Assembly (NCBI GenBank): GCA_001029295.1
Contig: LDXJ01000061.1
Coordinates: 124,001 to 188,000, forward strand
Direction of reading: 5' to 3'
Source of the DNA: Peptococcaceae bacterium CEB3
Lineage (GTDB): Bacteria; Bacillota; Desulfitobacteriia; Desulfitobacteriales; Desulfitobacteriaceae
Length of the DNA: 64,000 nucleotides
Of the stretch, positions 34,642 to 43,920 are shown in pieces. Under the pieces are notes generated by a model. The model searched no databases. It had not been told where the DNA came from and was given only the letters and a program-made list of their open reading frames with translations. Position numbers and translations under genes: made by a program. Position 1 is the first letter of the stretch; each line of letters begins with the position of its first letter.

Positions 34642-36402
34642 TCACTGATGTTCATCAGCATCGGTTCCCCCTTCCTTACGGTATTGCTGGAGTTTACGTA
34701 CAACGGTAGATTGATCAATTCCCAGTAAAGCGGCCGCCTTACGGCTGCTTCCGCACACATTGTAAGCTTGAATGATAACCTTTTTCTCAGTTTCAGCCAG
34801 GGCCGACCTTAGGGTACCCGAGAAAACCTGTTCAGACTCAGTAGATGAAGCTGGTGTGAAAAGGGCTGAGTCTATCTCCTCTCGTGGACTGAATATAACC
34901 AACCGCTCCAGGGTATTTTGCAGCTCACGGATGTTTCCCGGCCATTTATATTCGACTAGTTTCTGTAATAACTGGGTCGTCAATTTGCGGTTCAAGTTGT
35001 GTTTTTGACAAAAATGGCGCATAAAACGCTCTGCCAAATAGGGAATATCTGTTACATGTTCCCTTAACGGCGGAATCTTAATGTTCACGACATTGAGCCT
35101 AAAAAACAAGTCCTTTCGGAACCTTCCTTCATTTACAAGCGCCTCAAGATCCTGGTTGGTAGCACTAATAATGCGGACATCAACAGGAATGCTAGCCGTT
35201 CCGCCTAAGCGAGTAATTTCCTGTTCTTGAATAACGCGCAGCAGCTTGACCTGTAAATCAAGTGGAAGTTCCCCTACCTCATCTAGAAGTAAAGTGCCAC
35301 CCGATGCTAACTCGAATATGCCAGGTTTACCCTTGCGAGTAGCCCCTGTGAACGCACCCTGTTCGTATCCAAACAACTCCGACTCAATGAGGGTCGGTGC
35401 AAAAGCTCCACAATTAACCTTAATGAATGGTTTATTGGGACGTTTGCTTGCCTCATGGATAATTCGAGCAAATACTTCTTTGCCTACTCCCGATTCCCCG
35501 GTAATTAATACGGATGTATCTACCTTGGCAACCCGCAAAGTAAGGTCCAATAGTTTTTGCATTTCGGGACTATTAAAAACAAACCCTTCTTCCAGCGCCT
35601 TTATTTTGAGGCGCGAGATTTCCGATTTGTACCGGGCTACTTCCCTAGTTGCCTCCTGAAGTTTTTTTCGCGTAGAATTCAGCTCGGTTAAATCCCGGAT
35701 ATTGGCGATTACCCGCACAAGTCGGTTGTTTTGGTCAAGAACAGGTGTGCCGGTAAACAATATCTCTCGCCCGCGAATTTCCTGCATCATCGTGGCCGTC
35801 CTTTTTGTTTCCATGGCACTGCTCGTAACCAATTCGGAAAGGTATCCTTGGCGCACTAGCTCCATGACCGGTTTGCCAATTAACCCTTCAGCGACACCCT
35901 TCGGTATATCAACCATGTTTTGATAAGCTTCGTTCATGCGTAAGAGAATCCCGTCATTGTTACAGATTACTAGTCCGTCAGCGGAAGAGTCGATTAAAGC
36001 ATTAAGCTCTGTGTTAATTTCCTGCACAGTTCGTAGTTCAGCGGCAGTTGTTTCTAAATCTGTGATATCCAAGAATGCTCCCACCGCGCCAGAAACCTTG
36101 CCATCTATAAAAATGGGGGTGCGATTGGTAATTACCGCTTTATCGCCGATCCGTAGGCGGCGACCGAACTGCGGCTGCCCAGTCCTTACAACTTCCATTA
36201 GCTTCGTTTCCGGGATAATTTTATTTATCGGCTGCCCTAGCACTTCTTCCGCCGATCCGACAAACCGTTCAGCTGCTTTGTTGATGAATGATATATTACC
36301 AGCCATATCAACCGCAATCACCGCCGTATAAATAGCATCAAGCACGGCCCGGATTTCGTTCATTAAATTGGTGAAATGCCTAAACTTCTCAGGAGTTTTC
36401 AT
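34642..36402 (-). CDS. PAS-domain sigma54-dependent transcriptional activator
   Basis: A 586-residue enhancer-binding protein. Two N-terminal PAS domains (about residues 10-120 and 135-250) precede an AAA+ domain with Walker A ITGESGVGKEVFAR, the sigma54-contacting GAFTGA in YEQGAFTGATRKG, and GGTLLLDEVGELPLDLQ. The C-terminal Fis-type helix-turn-helix reads SRKAAALLGIDQSTVVRKLQQY. The PAS domains probably sense the substrate, its CoA ester or redox state. It is placed to activate the -24/-12 promoter 200 bases downstream. AAGGTGGGG precedes the ATG. Confidence 0.93.
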   Translation of the reverse strand: MKTPEKFRHFTNLMNEIRAVLDAIYTAVIAVDMAGNISFINKAAERFVGSAEEVLGQPINKIIPETKLMEVVRTGQPQFGRRLRIGDKAVITNRTPIFIDGKVSGAVGAFLDITDLETTAAELRTVQEINTELNALIDSSADGLVICNNDGILLRMNEAYQNMVDIPKGVAEGLIGKPVMELVRQGYLSELVTSSAMETKRTATMMQEIRGREILFTGTPVLDQNNRLVRVIANIRDLTELNSTRKKLQEATREVARYKSEISRLKIKALEEGFVFNSPEMQKLLDLTLRVAKVDTSVLITGESGVGKEVFARIIHEASKRPNKPFIKVNCGAFAPTLIESELFGYEQGAFTGATRKGKPGIFELASGGTLLLDEVGELPLDLQVKLLRVIQEQEITRLGGTASIPVDVRIISATNQDLEALVNEGRFRKDLFFRLNVVNIKIPPLREHVTDIPYLAERFMRHFCQKHNLNRKLTTQLLQKLVEYKWPGNIRELQNTLERLVIFSPREEIDSALFTPASSTESEQVFSGTLRSALAETEKKVIIQAYNVCGSSRKAAALLGIDQSTVVRKLQQYRKEGGTDADEHQ

Positions 36403-36640
36403 TAATTACCCCACCTTTCCCCGAACAAAACAATCCGGGGCCATTCCCGGCCACCACAGTTGCTCCCGCTTGGGGACCGGCTCAGCGGTGCTCTCTAGTC
36501 AGGGGCTTCGCCCCTGGAGTTTATCGCTTGGGTTGTGCCCGTAAGGAAATGGAGCCAGAACGGTAACCCTATAAAGGCAGCTCCCATTTCCTCCGGCAAT
36601 AACAAAATGGGCGCTCAGGTTGCTCTCCAGCAGAGCCCTA
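36403..36640 (-). ncRNA. Structured leader upstream of the sigma54 activator gene
   Basis: Reading the minus strand, a 12-13 pair stem with one bulge joins AGGAAATGGGAGC to GCTCCATTTCCTT around a 24-base loop. A seven-pair hairpin CAGGGGC-GAA-GCCCCTG follows, then a CCGGG/CCCGG hairpin just before the ribosome binding site. This suggests a structured untranslated leader or a small RNA. I could not match it to a known riboswitch; a partial cobalamin-like string (GGTCCC ... AACTGT) is not enough to call one. The stretch 36641-36963 holds no recognised gene. Confidence 0.35.
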
Positions 36641-36963
36641 CCCTCCTATATTGGCAAGGGCCAACTATATTTTAACCCAAAAACCATTTCGGTAAAATAC
36701 CATTCACACAGGGTAATTTACATCCCCTTCTTTGCAGTAGTGTTCTTAACGTTCCACCACGTCCCCTCCATACATTCAGTATACACTAAGAGGGATACAA
36801 GGCAGATACCAAAACATTGCCGCGAAGCACCCGTTCGCCATAACTCAATCGATAACGCATTGGTTGCGGCCAGGAGTGCCGCCGTTACGATCAGGAGTGT
36901 CGGGGCAAAAAGCAGAAGCAAGCTATCAGCCGAAAGTTCCCCCCTATTTCGGTTTCTACGCTC

Positions 36964-38580
36964 TTAAGCCAAGTATTTCTCCAAGGTTCCGCGCACTCCG
37001 TTTTCCCCGGACACCATCTCCTTGAAATATCTTTCGATTTTTTCACCCAAACCGACTTCATAGAGGTTAAGGCCAAACAGCTCCTCATTTCCCAGGATCG
37101 GCCGTAAGCAGTTCCCGACAGATTCGGGTTCGCCCAGACGCACACCGGAAAGGTAAGACCGTAAGGACTCCAGCGAAGGATCTGGACTTAAAGGCATCTC
37201 CCGACCCTTATCATCTACTCCCAGCAAATAGCGGCACCACCCGGCAATCACTAGGGGAATGCAGGTTAAACTCGCCGGATCCAAAGCCTCGCTCTCCACG
37301 TAAGCTTTGATGGTCTCCCCGAACCTTATGCCCACTTTTTGCGAAGTATCCGTGGCTATCCTCTGAGGGGTATCCGGAATATACGGGTTAGGCAAGCGTT
37401 GTTCGATGACCTCGCGCAGAAAATCTTCCGGATCTAAAATACCCGGATGCACGACCACAGGCAGTCCCTCTCCGTATCCGATCTTTTCCACCAGCCTTTT
37501 CAGGTTGTCATCCTTCATTTCGTCCGCAATGAGTTCACAGCCCAAGAGACAGCCGAAGACGGCCAGCGCGGTATGCAGCGGATTGAGGCAAGTGCAAACT
37601 TTCATTCTTTCCGCCTTGTCTACCGTTTGGCGATCCGCAAACAGTACTCCGGCCTTCTCCAGGGGAGGACGACCGTTGGGAAATTCCTCTTCAATCACCA
37701 GATATTGCGGTCCTTCGGTGTTGACAAAGGGAGCAATGAAAGTGTTCTTGTCCGTGCGCAGGATCTCCATGCCGACAAGGCCCTTATCTGCCAAAGCCGC
37801 CCGGATGATTTCCGAAGGTCTGGGCGTAATTTTGTCGATCATCGTCCAGGGAAACGTGACTTTGCCCGGATCATTCACATACGCTAAGAAAGCCTTCTCC
37901 ACCAGGCCGTTATCAGCCCATTTCTGAGCAATTTCCCGGACAGCACCGCCCAGTTTTTCTCCGTTGTGGGAACAGTTATCCATACTGACAAAAGCGACTG
38001 GTAAGGCCCCGTTTTTATAACGTGTGTAAGCCAGAGCGGTAACCTTGGACATTATATGTCGCGGTTGTTTCGGGCCTGCCAGGATATCTTGAGCGACGTC
38101 AGCCATGTACTCCCCTGAGATCCGCTTGAGGTTATAGCCTTTTTCCGTAATCGTAAAACTGACGATTTGGAGAGACGGCTTGCGAAAGATTCCCTCCAGC
38201 TTGGCCCAGTCATCCGCTCGTGCCGGGTCCCCGATCAGCCCGTCGCTAATGCTTCCGACCACTTTTTTCTCTAGAGTTCCGTCAGGGTTCATGATGACCA
38301 CGAGGCTCAGGTCATCGTAGGGTCTATAGATCCGGTCGATGATCTCCCCATCAAAACCTTCGACCGCCACGATGCCGCTCTGTTTTGGGTCAGTGTTCAA
38401 AAGCGTCTGCTGCAAGGCAGCGATGAATCCCCGGAATATGTTGCCGGCCCCAAAATGCACCCACGCCGGGTTCTCCTCGGTAACCCTAAGCATCTCTTTA
38501 CGAGAAAACCCTGGAAGCTCCACGCCCGCCTCCGCCCAGGCCCGAAAATCCTGTATGCCTTCTTGACTCAACTTCAGCAT
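36964..38580 (-). CDS. uxuB: Fructuronate/tagaturonate reductase (mannitol dehydrogenase family)
   Basis: A 538-residue polyol dehydrogenase of the long-chain family. VHFGAGNIFRGFIAALQQ near residue 36 is the NAD-binding start, and FVSMDNCSHNGEKL with TFPWTMIDKITPRPS is the diagnostic middle block. The lysine-containing catalytic helix motif (KVCTCLNPLHTALAV) follows. With uxuA, kdgA and kdgK in the same strand and order, it is best read as D-mannonate oxidoreductase, interconverting fructuronate and mannonate with NAD(H); a tagaturonate reductase role cannot be excluded. It is the last gene of the hexuronate block. Confidence 0.85.
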   Translation of the reverse strand: MLKLSQEGIQDFRAWAEAGVELPGFSRKEMLRVTEENPAWVHFGAGNIFRGFIAALQQTLLNTDPKQSGIVAVEGFDGEIIDRIYRPYDDLSLVVIMNPDGTLEKKVVGSISDGLIGDPARADDWAKLEGIFRKPSLQIVSFTITEKGYNLKRISGEYMADVAQDILAGPKQPRHIMSKVTALAYTRYKNGALPVAFVSMDNCSHNGEKLGGAVREIAQKWADNGLVEKAFLAYVNDPGKVTFPWTMIDKITPRPSEIIRAALADKGLVGMEILRTDKNTFIAPFVNTEGPQYLVIEEEFPNGRPPLEKAGVLFADRQTVDKAERMKVCTCLNPLHTALAVFGCLLGCELIADEMKDDNLKRLVEKIGYGEGLPVVVHPGILDPEDFLREVIEQRLPNPYIPDTPQRIATDTSQKVGIRFGETIKAYVESEALDPASLTCIPLVIAGWCRYLLGVDDKGREMPLSPDPSLESLRSYLSGVRLGEPESVGNCLRPILGNEELFGLNLYEVGLGEKIERYFKEMVSGENGVRGTLEKYLA

Positions 38581-38770
38581 TTGCCTTTGTCCTTTCCTTT
38601 TCGTCTTCCCCCTGCCAGGCCCTTTCTCTCCTCTACCGTGCTAATACGCCACCATCCAATTTCTCTGTTCTACTCTCCAACCACCGGAGAGACATTTCTC
38701 CCGGGGCTTAGGGACCAGCCCCACAGCGAAGACTGTTTCCCGCTTGAGCCAATATTTTCCCAGCTTCCCC

Positions 38771-39871
38771 CTACCTTTGCACCCTGGCGCCGCCGCCCTT
38801 CATCAAGTTCTCCACTTCCTTGAGACTCGCCATGGAGGTATCCCCGGGTGTGGTCATGGCCAAAGCGCCATGCGCGGCTCCGTAATTGACGGCTTTTGCC
38901 GGATCACCTGTGGTCATTAAGCCATAGATAAGGCCTGAGACAAAGCTGTCTCCCCCACCGACCCGGTCGAAGATCTCCAGACGATCGTAATCCTCGGCCT
39001 TGTATATCTGGCCGCCGGCCCAACAAATGGCGCTCCAGTCGTTCACCGTGGCACTCCTGACCGTGCGCAAAGTAGTGGCCACCACTTTAAAATTCGGGTA
39101 TGCTTTGACTACTTCGTCGATCATCTTTTGGTAGCCTTCGAGGTTGAGTTCTTTGAGCTTGGCGTCATTTCCTTCCACCTCAAAACCCAGGCAAGCCGTA
39201 AAATCTTCTTCATTCCCGATCATGACGTCGACATATTGGGCCAGTTCCTTGTTCACAGCCTGAGCTCTCGCTTGACCGCCGATGCTTTGCCAAAGTGAAG
39301 GCCGGTAGTTGAGGTCATACGAAACGATCGTGCCGTATTTTTTGGCCGTTTGCACCGCTTCCAAAACCACTTCTGGGGTCGTATCGGACAAAGCGGCGAA
39401 AATCCCTCCGGTATGAAACCACCGAGAACCCAGTTGGCCAAAGATGTATTCCCAGTCGATATCTCCTTTTTTGAGCTGAGAGACGGCGGTATTCCCCCGA
39501 TCAGATACCCCCAGGGCCCCGCGCACACCGAAGCCGCGTTCCGTAAAGTTCAAGCCGTTGCGCACCGTCAGCCCGATGCCGTCATAAGGTACCCATTTGA
39601 TTAAAGAGGCATCAACACCTCCCTGCAAAATCAGATCCTCCACTAAGCGGCCGATTTCATTATCAACGAAGGCCGTGACGACTCCGGTACTCAAGCCGAA
39701 GCACTTTCTCAAACCCCGCGAGACGTTGTACTCACCGCCCCCTTCCCAGACCTGGAACTCCCTGGCGTTCTTGATTCTGCCGTTACCCGGGTCGAAGCGC
39801 AGCATCACTTCCCCCAGGGAAAGACAATCATAGCGACAGCTCTTTTTCTCTTTCACATCGATTTTGAACAT
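38771..39871 (-). CDS. kdgK: 2-keto-3-deoxygluconate kinase
   Basis: A PfkB-family sugar kinase of 366 residues. LGEVMLRFDPG at the start, GGEYNVSRGL near residue 46, and the late DRVGGGDSFVSGLIYGL motif with the catalytic aspartate mark the family. It phosphorylates KDG to KDPG, the substrate of the aldolase encoded upstream. The 190 bases between it and uxuB hold no recognised gene. Confidence 0.87.
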   Translation of the reverse strand: MFKIDVKEKKSCRYDCLSLGEVMLRFDPGNGRIKNAREFQVWEGGGEYNVSRGLRKCFGLSTGVVTAFVDNEIGRLVEDLILQGGVDASLIKWVPYDGIGLTVRNGLNFTERGFGVRGALGVSDRGNTAVSQLKKGDIDWEYIFGQLGSRWFHTGGIFAALSDTTPEVVLEAVQTAKKYGTIVSYDLNYRPSLWQSIGGQARAQAVNKELAQYVDVMIGNEEDFTACLGFEVEGNDAKLKELNLEGYQKMIDEVVKAYPNFKVVATTLRTVRSATVNDWSAICWAGGQIYKAEDYDRLEIFDRVGGGDSFVSGLIYGLMTTGDPAKAVNYGAAHGALAMTTPGDTSMASLKEVENLMKGGGARVQR

Positions 39872-39987
39872 TTCTTACAACTCCTTGACTCTTTCACATT
39901 TATCAGCTGGATCCCTGTTTGAGGGTAACCGTGTTGCACGTCCGGCCAACGGCACCACCGTAGGCCGCATGACTATTTTCTGCCACC

Positions 39988-40635
39988 CTACTTGGCCCGG
40001 GCCGCTTTGATCTTCTCTATGAATTGCTTAGCCGTCTTGGTGATTGACTCATAATCACCCGTCTTGGCGCCCGCCGTCAAACTTCCACCGACACCGACGG
40101 CAACGGCCCCCGCCTTGATCCAGTCGCTCACATTTTCCAGGCAGACCCCTCCAGTCGGCATCAGGTCAGCTTGCGGCAGGGGACCTTTGATGGCTTTAAT
40201 AATGGCCGGACCGAACAGTTCCCCTGGGAATATTTTCACAATATCCGCCCCAGCCTCCAGACACTCGACCACTTCCTTAGCGGTCATGGCTCCGGGCAGG
40301 CAAGGAACCCGGTAGCGATTGCAAAGCCGAACTGTCTCGACATTGAGACTCGGACTGACAATATACTCCGCTCCGGCGAGGATGGCCGCTCGGGCTGATT
40401 CGGGATCCAGCACAGTACCAGCACCGACAATCATCGGGCCGTTTTTATACTTTGCCGCGAGTTCTTTAATAAGGTCTGCAGCGCCGGGTACGGTAAAGGT
40501 AATCTCAATCGCGGCAACTCCACCGGCGATACAGGCTTCCGTGATCTTAAACGCCTGTTCCGTGCTTTCTGCCCGAACGACTGCCACGAGGCCGGCTTTC
40601 TTAATCCGTGAGATTATTTCTTCTTTGTTGGCCAC
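39988..40635 (-). CDS. kdgA: 2-keto-3-deoxy-6-phosphogluconate aldolase
   Basis: A 215-residue class I aldolase of the KDPG family. GLVAVVRAESTEQAFKI with GGVAAIEITFTVPGA at the start, GAGTVLDPESARAAILAGA and the Schiff-base lysine in GADIVKIFPGELFGP are all present, followed by LMPTGGVCLENV. It splits KDPG to pyruvate and glyceraldehyde 3-phosphate. The probable start is GTG at 40635, with GAGAGGG upstream. Confidence 0.92.
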   Translation of the reverse strand: MANKEEIISRIKKAGLVAVVRAESTEQAFKITEACIAGGVAAIEITFTVPGAADLIKELAAKYKNGPMIVGAGTVLDPESARAAILAGAEYIVSPSLNVETVRLCNRYRVPCLPGAMTAKEVVECLEAGADIVKIFPGELFGPAIIKAIKGPLPQADLMPTGGVCLENVSDWIKAGAVAVGVGGSLTAGAKTGDYESITKTAKQFIEKIKAARAK

Positions 40636-40763
40636 AAGAATCGCCCTCTCTTTCTAAATATCTTCTGATGTAATCGAATCGAAAATTTCTTTCAGTTGTC
40701 TTCCGCTAGTTCATCAGAACGTTCAATGGCTGTGCAGTTAACCAAACGAACAATAGCGACGCT

Positions 40764-41825
40764 TTATCGTCTCTTCTCCAGGGTATCCCAGATTCCCCAA
40801 AGATACATGATGCCTAGAGCTCTGTCGTAAAGTCCGTAGCCGGGACGGCATTTTTCACCCCAAATGTGCCTGCCGTGGTCGGGCCGGACGTAGCCTGTAA
40901 ACCCGCCTTCGTGATATGCTTTCATGATCTCGACGATATCCAAGGACCCGTCAGCGCTCCGATGGGATGTTTCGATAAAATCACCGTTGTCAAACCGGCG
41001 AACGTTGCGAATGTGGGCAAAAGCGATCCTATCTACAAACTCTCGTACCATGCCAGGCACATCATTCTCTGCGTTTGCCCCCAGAGAACCACTGCAGAGT
41101 GTCAGAGCATTGTAGGGGCTGTCAACCAGGTTTAGTAATCTCCTCAGATTCTCATGATTGGTAATAATTCGAGGCAGACCAAAAACAGGCCAGGGGGGAT
41201 CATCGGGATGAATAGCCATCTTAATGGCGTTTGCCTCCGCTACAGGAATGATCTGCTCTAAAAAATACTTGAGGTTCTGCCACAAGTCTTCGTCTGTCAC
41301 GCTCTTATAAGCCTCGAAAAGTTCGTTCAGATGTCTGAGGCGTTCAGGCTCCCAACCGGGCATCGTCAAGTCAGGGTTGGAGGCTATCTGCTTGACCAAC
41401 TCCATAGGGTCCATATCTTTAATTTTTTCATTCTCATAGAACAGGGCTGTCGAGCCGTCAGCGAGCCCCTTGGCCATATCGGTCCTCGTCCAATCAAACA
41501 CCGGCATGAAGTTGTAGCAAATCACTTTCACCCCTACCCGGGCCAACTTAGTGATCGTGTTCTTGTAATTTTCGATATAGAGTTCGCGCGTCTTGAGCCC
41601 CAGTTTGATGTCTTCATGCACATTGACGCTTTCCACGACATCCACGTTGAAGCCGTACCGGTCCGCCAGTTTCTTCACAGCCATAATTTTTTCTATGGGC
41701 CACTCTTCACCCGCCGGCACGTCGTGCAGGGCCCAGACGATGCCTGAAACTCCCGGGATCTGCCGGATCTGCGCCAGCGTTACCGTGTCGTTTCCTTCGC
41801 CATACCAACGAAAAACCATCTTCAT
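40764..41825 (-). CDS. uxuA: Mannonate dehydratase
   Basis: Dehydrates D-mannonate to 2-keto-3-deoxygluconate. MVFRWYGEGNDTVTLAQIRQIPGV at the start, VICYNFMPVFDWTRTD, MAIHPDDPPWPVFGLPRI and GYVRPDHGRHIWGE are hallmarks of UxuA, with the metal-binding His and Asp residues in place. The full length is about 353 residues. The ATG at 41825 has GGGAGGG nine bases upstream and is preferred to that at 41846. Confidence 0.95.
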   Translation of the reverse strand: MKMVFRWYGEGNDTVTLAQIRQIPGVSGIVWALHDVPAGEEWPIEKIMAVKKLADRYGFNVDVVESVNVHEDIKLGLKTRELYIENYKNTITKLARVGVKVICYNFMPVFDWTRTDMAKGLADGSTALFYENEKIKDMDPMELVKQIASNPDLTMPGWEPERLRHLNELFEAYKSVTDEDLWQNLKYFLEQIIPVAEANAIKMAIHPDDPPWPVFGLPRIITNHENLRRLLNLVDSPYNALTLCSGSLGANAENDVPGMVREFVDRIAFAHIRNVRRFDNGDFIETSHRSADGSLDIVEIMKAYHEGGFTGYVRPDHGRHIWGEKCRPGYGLYDRALGIMYLWGIWDTLEKRR

Positions 41826-41883
41826 GCCTTTATCCCTCCCGCTCATTCTCTTGTCTCATGGACCCTTGCCAGGAAAACTTTTA

Positions 41884-43002
41884 CTAACGCTCCAGAATTA
41901 GCGGCCGAGCAATTCTATCCTCGCCCACTGTCACGACTGCCTCAGGGAACATCCCGGTCCTGGTCAGAATCCTGGGGCCGTCCGCCTTGAGGAGGACCGT
42001 ATCTTCGGATTTAGTGCCTCGGATGCTCGGGTTCCAAGCCACTGCCTGGTCTAAGGCAAGCACAAACGTCGATTTCGGCGTAGCCTTGATTTCCCTGGAT
42101 TGATAGCCGCTCACGCCTCCCTGATGATGCGCGGTCCATTCACCGGGATAACCCAAACGCGCGTAAGCCTCCGCTCCCGAGCGCAGAATCTGGTTCAGAG
42201 CCATCCCCGGTCTGGAGGCGGAAATCATAACGGCATCCACTTCAGTAACCGCTTGCTGCCTGTTCCGAAGTTTCTGCGGAGCCGGGCCGAAATGAACCGC
42301 CCTGGTAAGAGAGACCACCAAGCCCCACTTTCTTGCCCCCAGAGCAAGTACGGCATACCTCTCCAACGTATTAGCCGTGGGCAGTGGATGCCGGTAAGCA
42401 AAGGCCCTGGCATCCGCACCGACTAGACAAAGCACGGGTTCCACGCCGCGCTCCTGACAAGCCTTGCTCAAGCGACCAGCCACCTGGAATTCCGTCTCCC
42501 CCGGCTCGAAGGTTTGACAGACGCTTTCTAAGGCATCGGCAGCCATTTGCCCGAGACGCGCGTAACGCGCTTCTTCCACATCGGTGAGCACTAGGCGAAG
42601 CCGCTTGAATTCCTCCGACAGCAGTCCGTCAGTAGCCGTTCGCCAACCGCCGGCACAGGATTGTTTGAGTTCCCGCATCTTCAACCCATCGTGCCATGGG
42701 TAAGTCAAAACCCGATCACAAACCTCAGCCACTCCCTCTTCCTGCCACAGCCTTGAACCCTCGATATTGCTGGCTATAAGCACACTCTCATTTGGGCCGA
42801 TCCAGACGACCGTTCCCGCCAAGGGGGTTGTAATATTGACGAAAAACCTGCCTGCCGTCAACCAGGCTAAATTTAAGGGCGACTCCACAAAACCCCCGTC
42901 ATACCCCCTGCTCGCCAGAAGCTTTCGTACTAAACTCAACTTATCACGGAATTCCTTCTCCACAAAAACACATCCTAAACAATTGCTCACTAATTGCTTC
43001 AC
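41884..43002 (-). CDS. Creatinase-fold (M24) protein without metal ligands
   Basis: A pita-bread-fold protein of 372 residues (or 359 if it starts at the GTG at 42963, which has AGGATG upstream). The N-terminal domain reads SRGYDGGFVESPLNLAWLTAGRFFVNI. In the catalytic half the two metal-binding aspartates of M24 peptidases are absent (VLALGARKWGLVVSLTRAV in place of DxG ... SDxTRT), and only a histidine pair (AHHQGG) and one glutamate (TKSEDTVLL) remain. Creatinase likewise works without metal. It is embedded between the sugar transporter and uxuA genes; a role in removing an aglycone or amide is speculative. Confidence 0.65.
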   Translation of the reverse strand: MKQLVSNCLGCVFVEKEFRDKLSLVRKLLASRGYDGGFVESPLNLAWLTAGRFFVNITTPLAGTVVWIGPNESVLIASNIEGSRLWQEEGVAEVCDRVLTYPWHDGLKMRELKQSCAGGWRTATDGLLSEEFKRLRLVLTDVEEARYARLGQMAADALESVCQTFEPGETEFQVAGRLSKACQERGVEPVLCLVGADARAFAYRHPLPTANTLERYAVLALGARKWGLVVSLTRAVHFGPAPQKLRNRQQAVTEVDAVMISASRPGMALNQILRSGAEAYARLGYPGEWTAHHQGGVSGYQSREIKATPKSTFVLALDQAVAWNPSIRGTKSEDTVLLKADGPRILTRTGMFPEAVVTVGEDRIARPLILER

Positions 43003-43017
43003 GTCCCCGGCGCGGTC

Positions 43018-43920
43018 CTATTTTCCCACCCGTCGCTGCAACCACCGGGATACCCACATGCTTAAGAATGTGAACAACAACAGGGGAAGCATCAGGGAAA
43101 GCGTTAAACTGTCCAGCATCGGTTGGGGCTGTGACCCCGTGGCACTCAGGACGCTGAAAACCATGACATTTAATGTCTGCATTCTCGGCCCGGAAATGAG
43201 CAGGATAACGACAAAAGCCCCAAACATGCGAATGAAAATATTGATAGCGGACGCTGTGATGCCGGGAATCAGCTGGGGTACAACGATTCTGCTGAACATC
43301 CGCAACCTGTTCGCCCCCAACGACTGAGCCGCCATCTCCAATCTGGGGTCCAAGGCTTCGATAAAAGGGATAAGAATGACCATAGAGAAGGGAATTCCCA
43401 CCAGGAGCTGGACGATGACCAGGCCGGCAAACGTTTCCGCTAATCCCAGCTTATAGAAAATAGCCGTTACGGGTAAAGCATACGCCAATTCCGGCAGCAT
43501 AAAAGGCAGTTGATAAAGGCCCAAGAGGACATGCTTCAGAGGGAAATCCTTCCGGGCGAAAACATAGGCCCCCGGGACGCTGAGCAGCAGAGAGATTATC
43601 GTGGCGATTAACGTCGTCTCCAGCGACAATTTAAAATAGAGCCAGATATTATATTCGCTCCAAGCTTTAACAAACCAAGAGACGGTAAACCCAGCCGGCC
43701 AGACTGTACCAAACCAGTGAGTGGAAAAGGCACTGAGGAAAACCGTTACGGTCATACCCAGTATGATCAGAATAAATCCCCCGATCAGCAGCCAAAACGG
43801 CAATGCTTTGAGAAACTTCGCCAGGCCGCGCCGCCACTTATACCGACGCTTCCTTCTTATCCCGGATCCGCCGCGCATTTCTTCTTCCCCCTCACTTGAA
43901 CGTCGACGCGGAGCCGACAT
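43018..43920 (-). CDS. ABC transporter permease, PotC-like
   Basis: A 300-residue inner-membrane subunit with six helices. The coupling-loop motif EALDPRLEMAAQSLGANRLRMFSRIVVPQLIPGI (EAAxxLGA type) near residue 205 is clear. It overlaps the preceding permease gene by 29 bases. It forms the importer with the second permease, ATPase and binding protein encoded upstream. A basic N-terminal stretch precedes the first helix, and the true start may be slightly internal. Confidence 0.87.
   Translation of the reverse strand: MSAPRRRSSEGEEEMRGGSGIRRKRRYKWRRGLAKFLKALPFWLLIGGFILIILGMTVTVFLSAFSTHWFGTVWPAGFTVSWFVKAWSEYNIWLYFKLSLETTLIATIISLLLSVPGAYVFARKDFPLKHVLLGLYQLPFMLPELAYALPVTAIFYKLGLAETFAGLVIVQLLVGIPFSMVILIPFIEALDPRLEMAAQSLGANRLRMFSRIVVPQLIPGITASAINIFIRMFGAFVVILLISGPRMQTLNVMVFSVLSATGSQPQPMLDSLTLSLMLPLLLFTFLSMWVSRWLQRRVGK

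Noticed and set aside
36415-36480. Cobalamin riboswitch in front of the sigma54 activator
   Set aside because: The strings GGTCCC and AACTGT occur, but the GCCACTG core, the AATCC box and the expected order of stems are not present.
36718-36921. Small hydrophobic minus-strand frame before uxuB end
   Set aside because: It begins without a ribosome binding site and has no recognisable homologue; it lies in a gap that probably holds only a terminator region.
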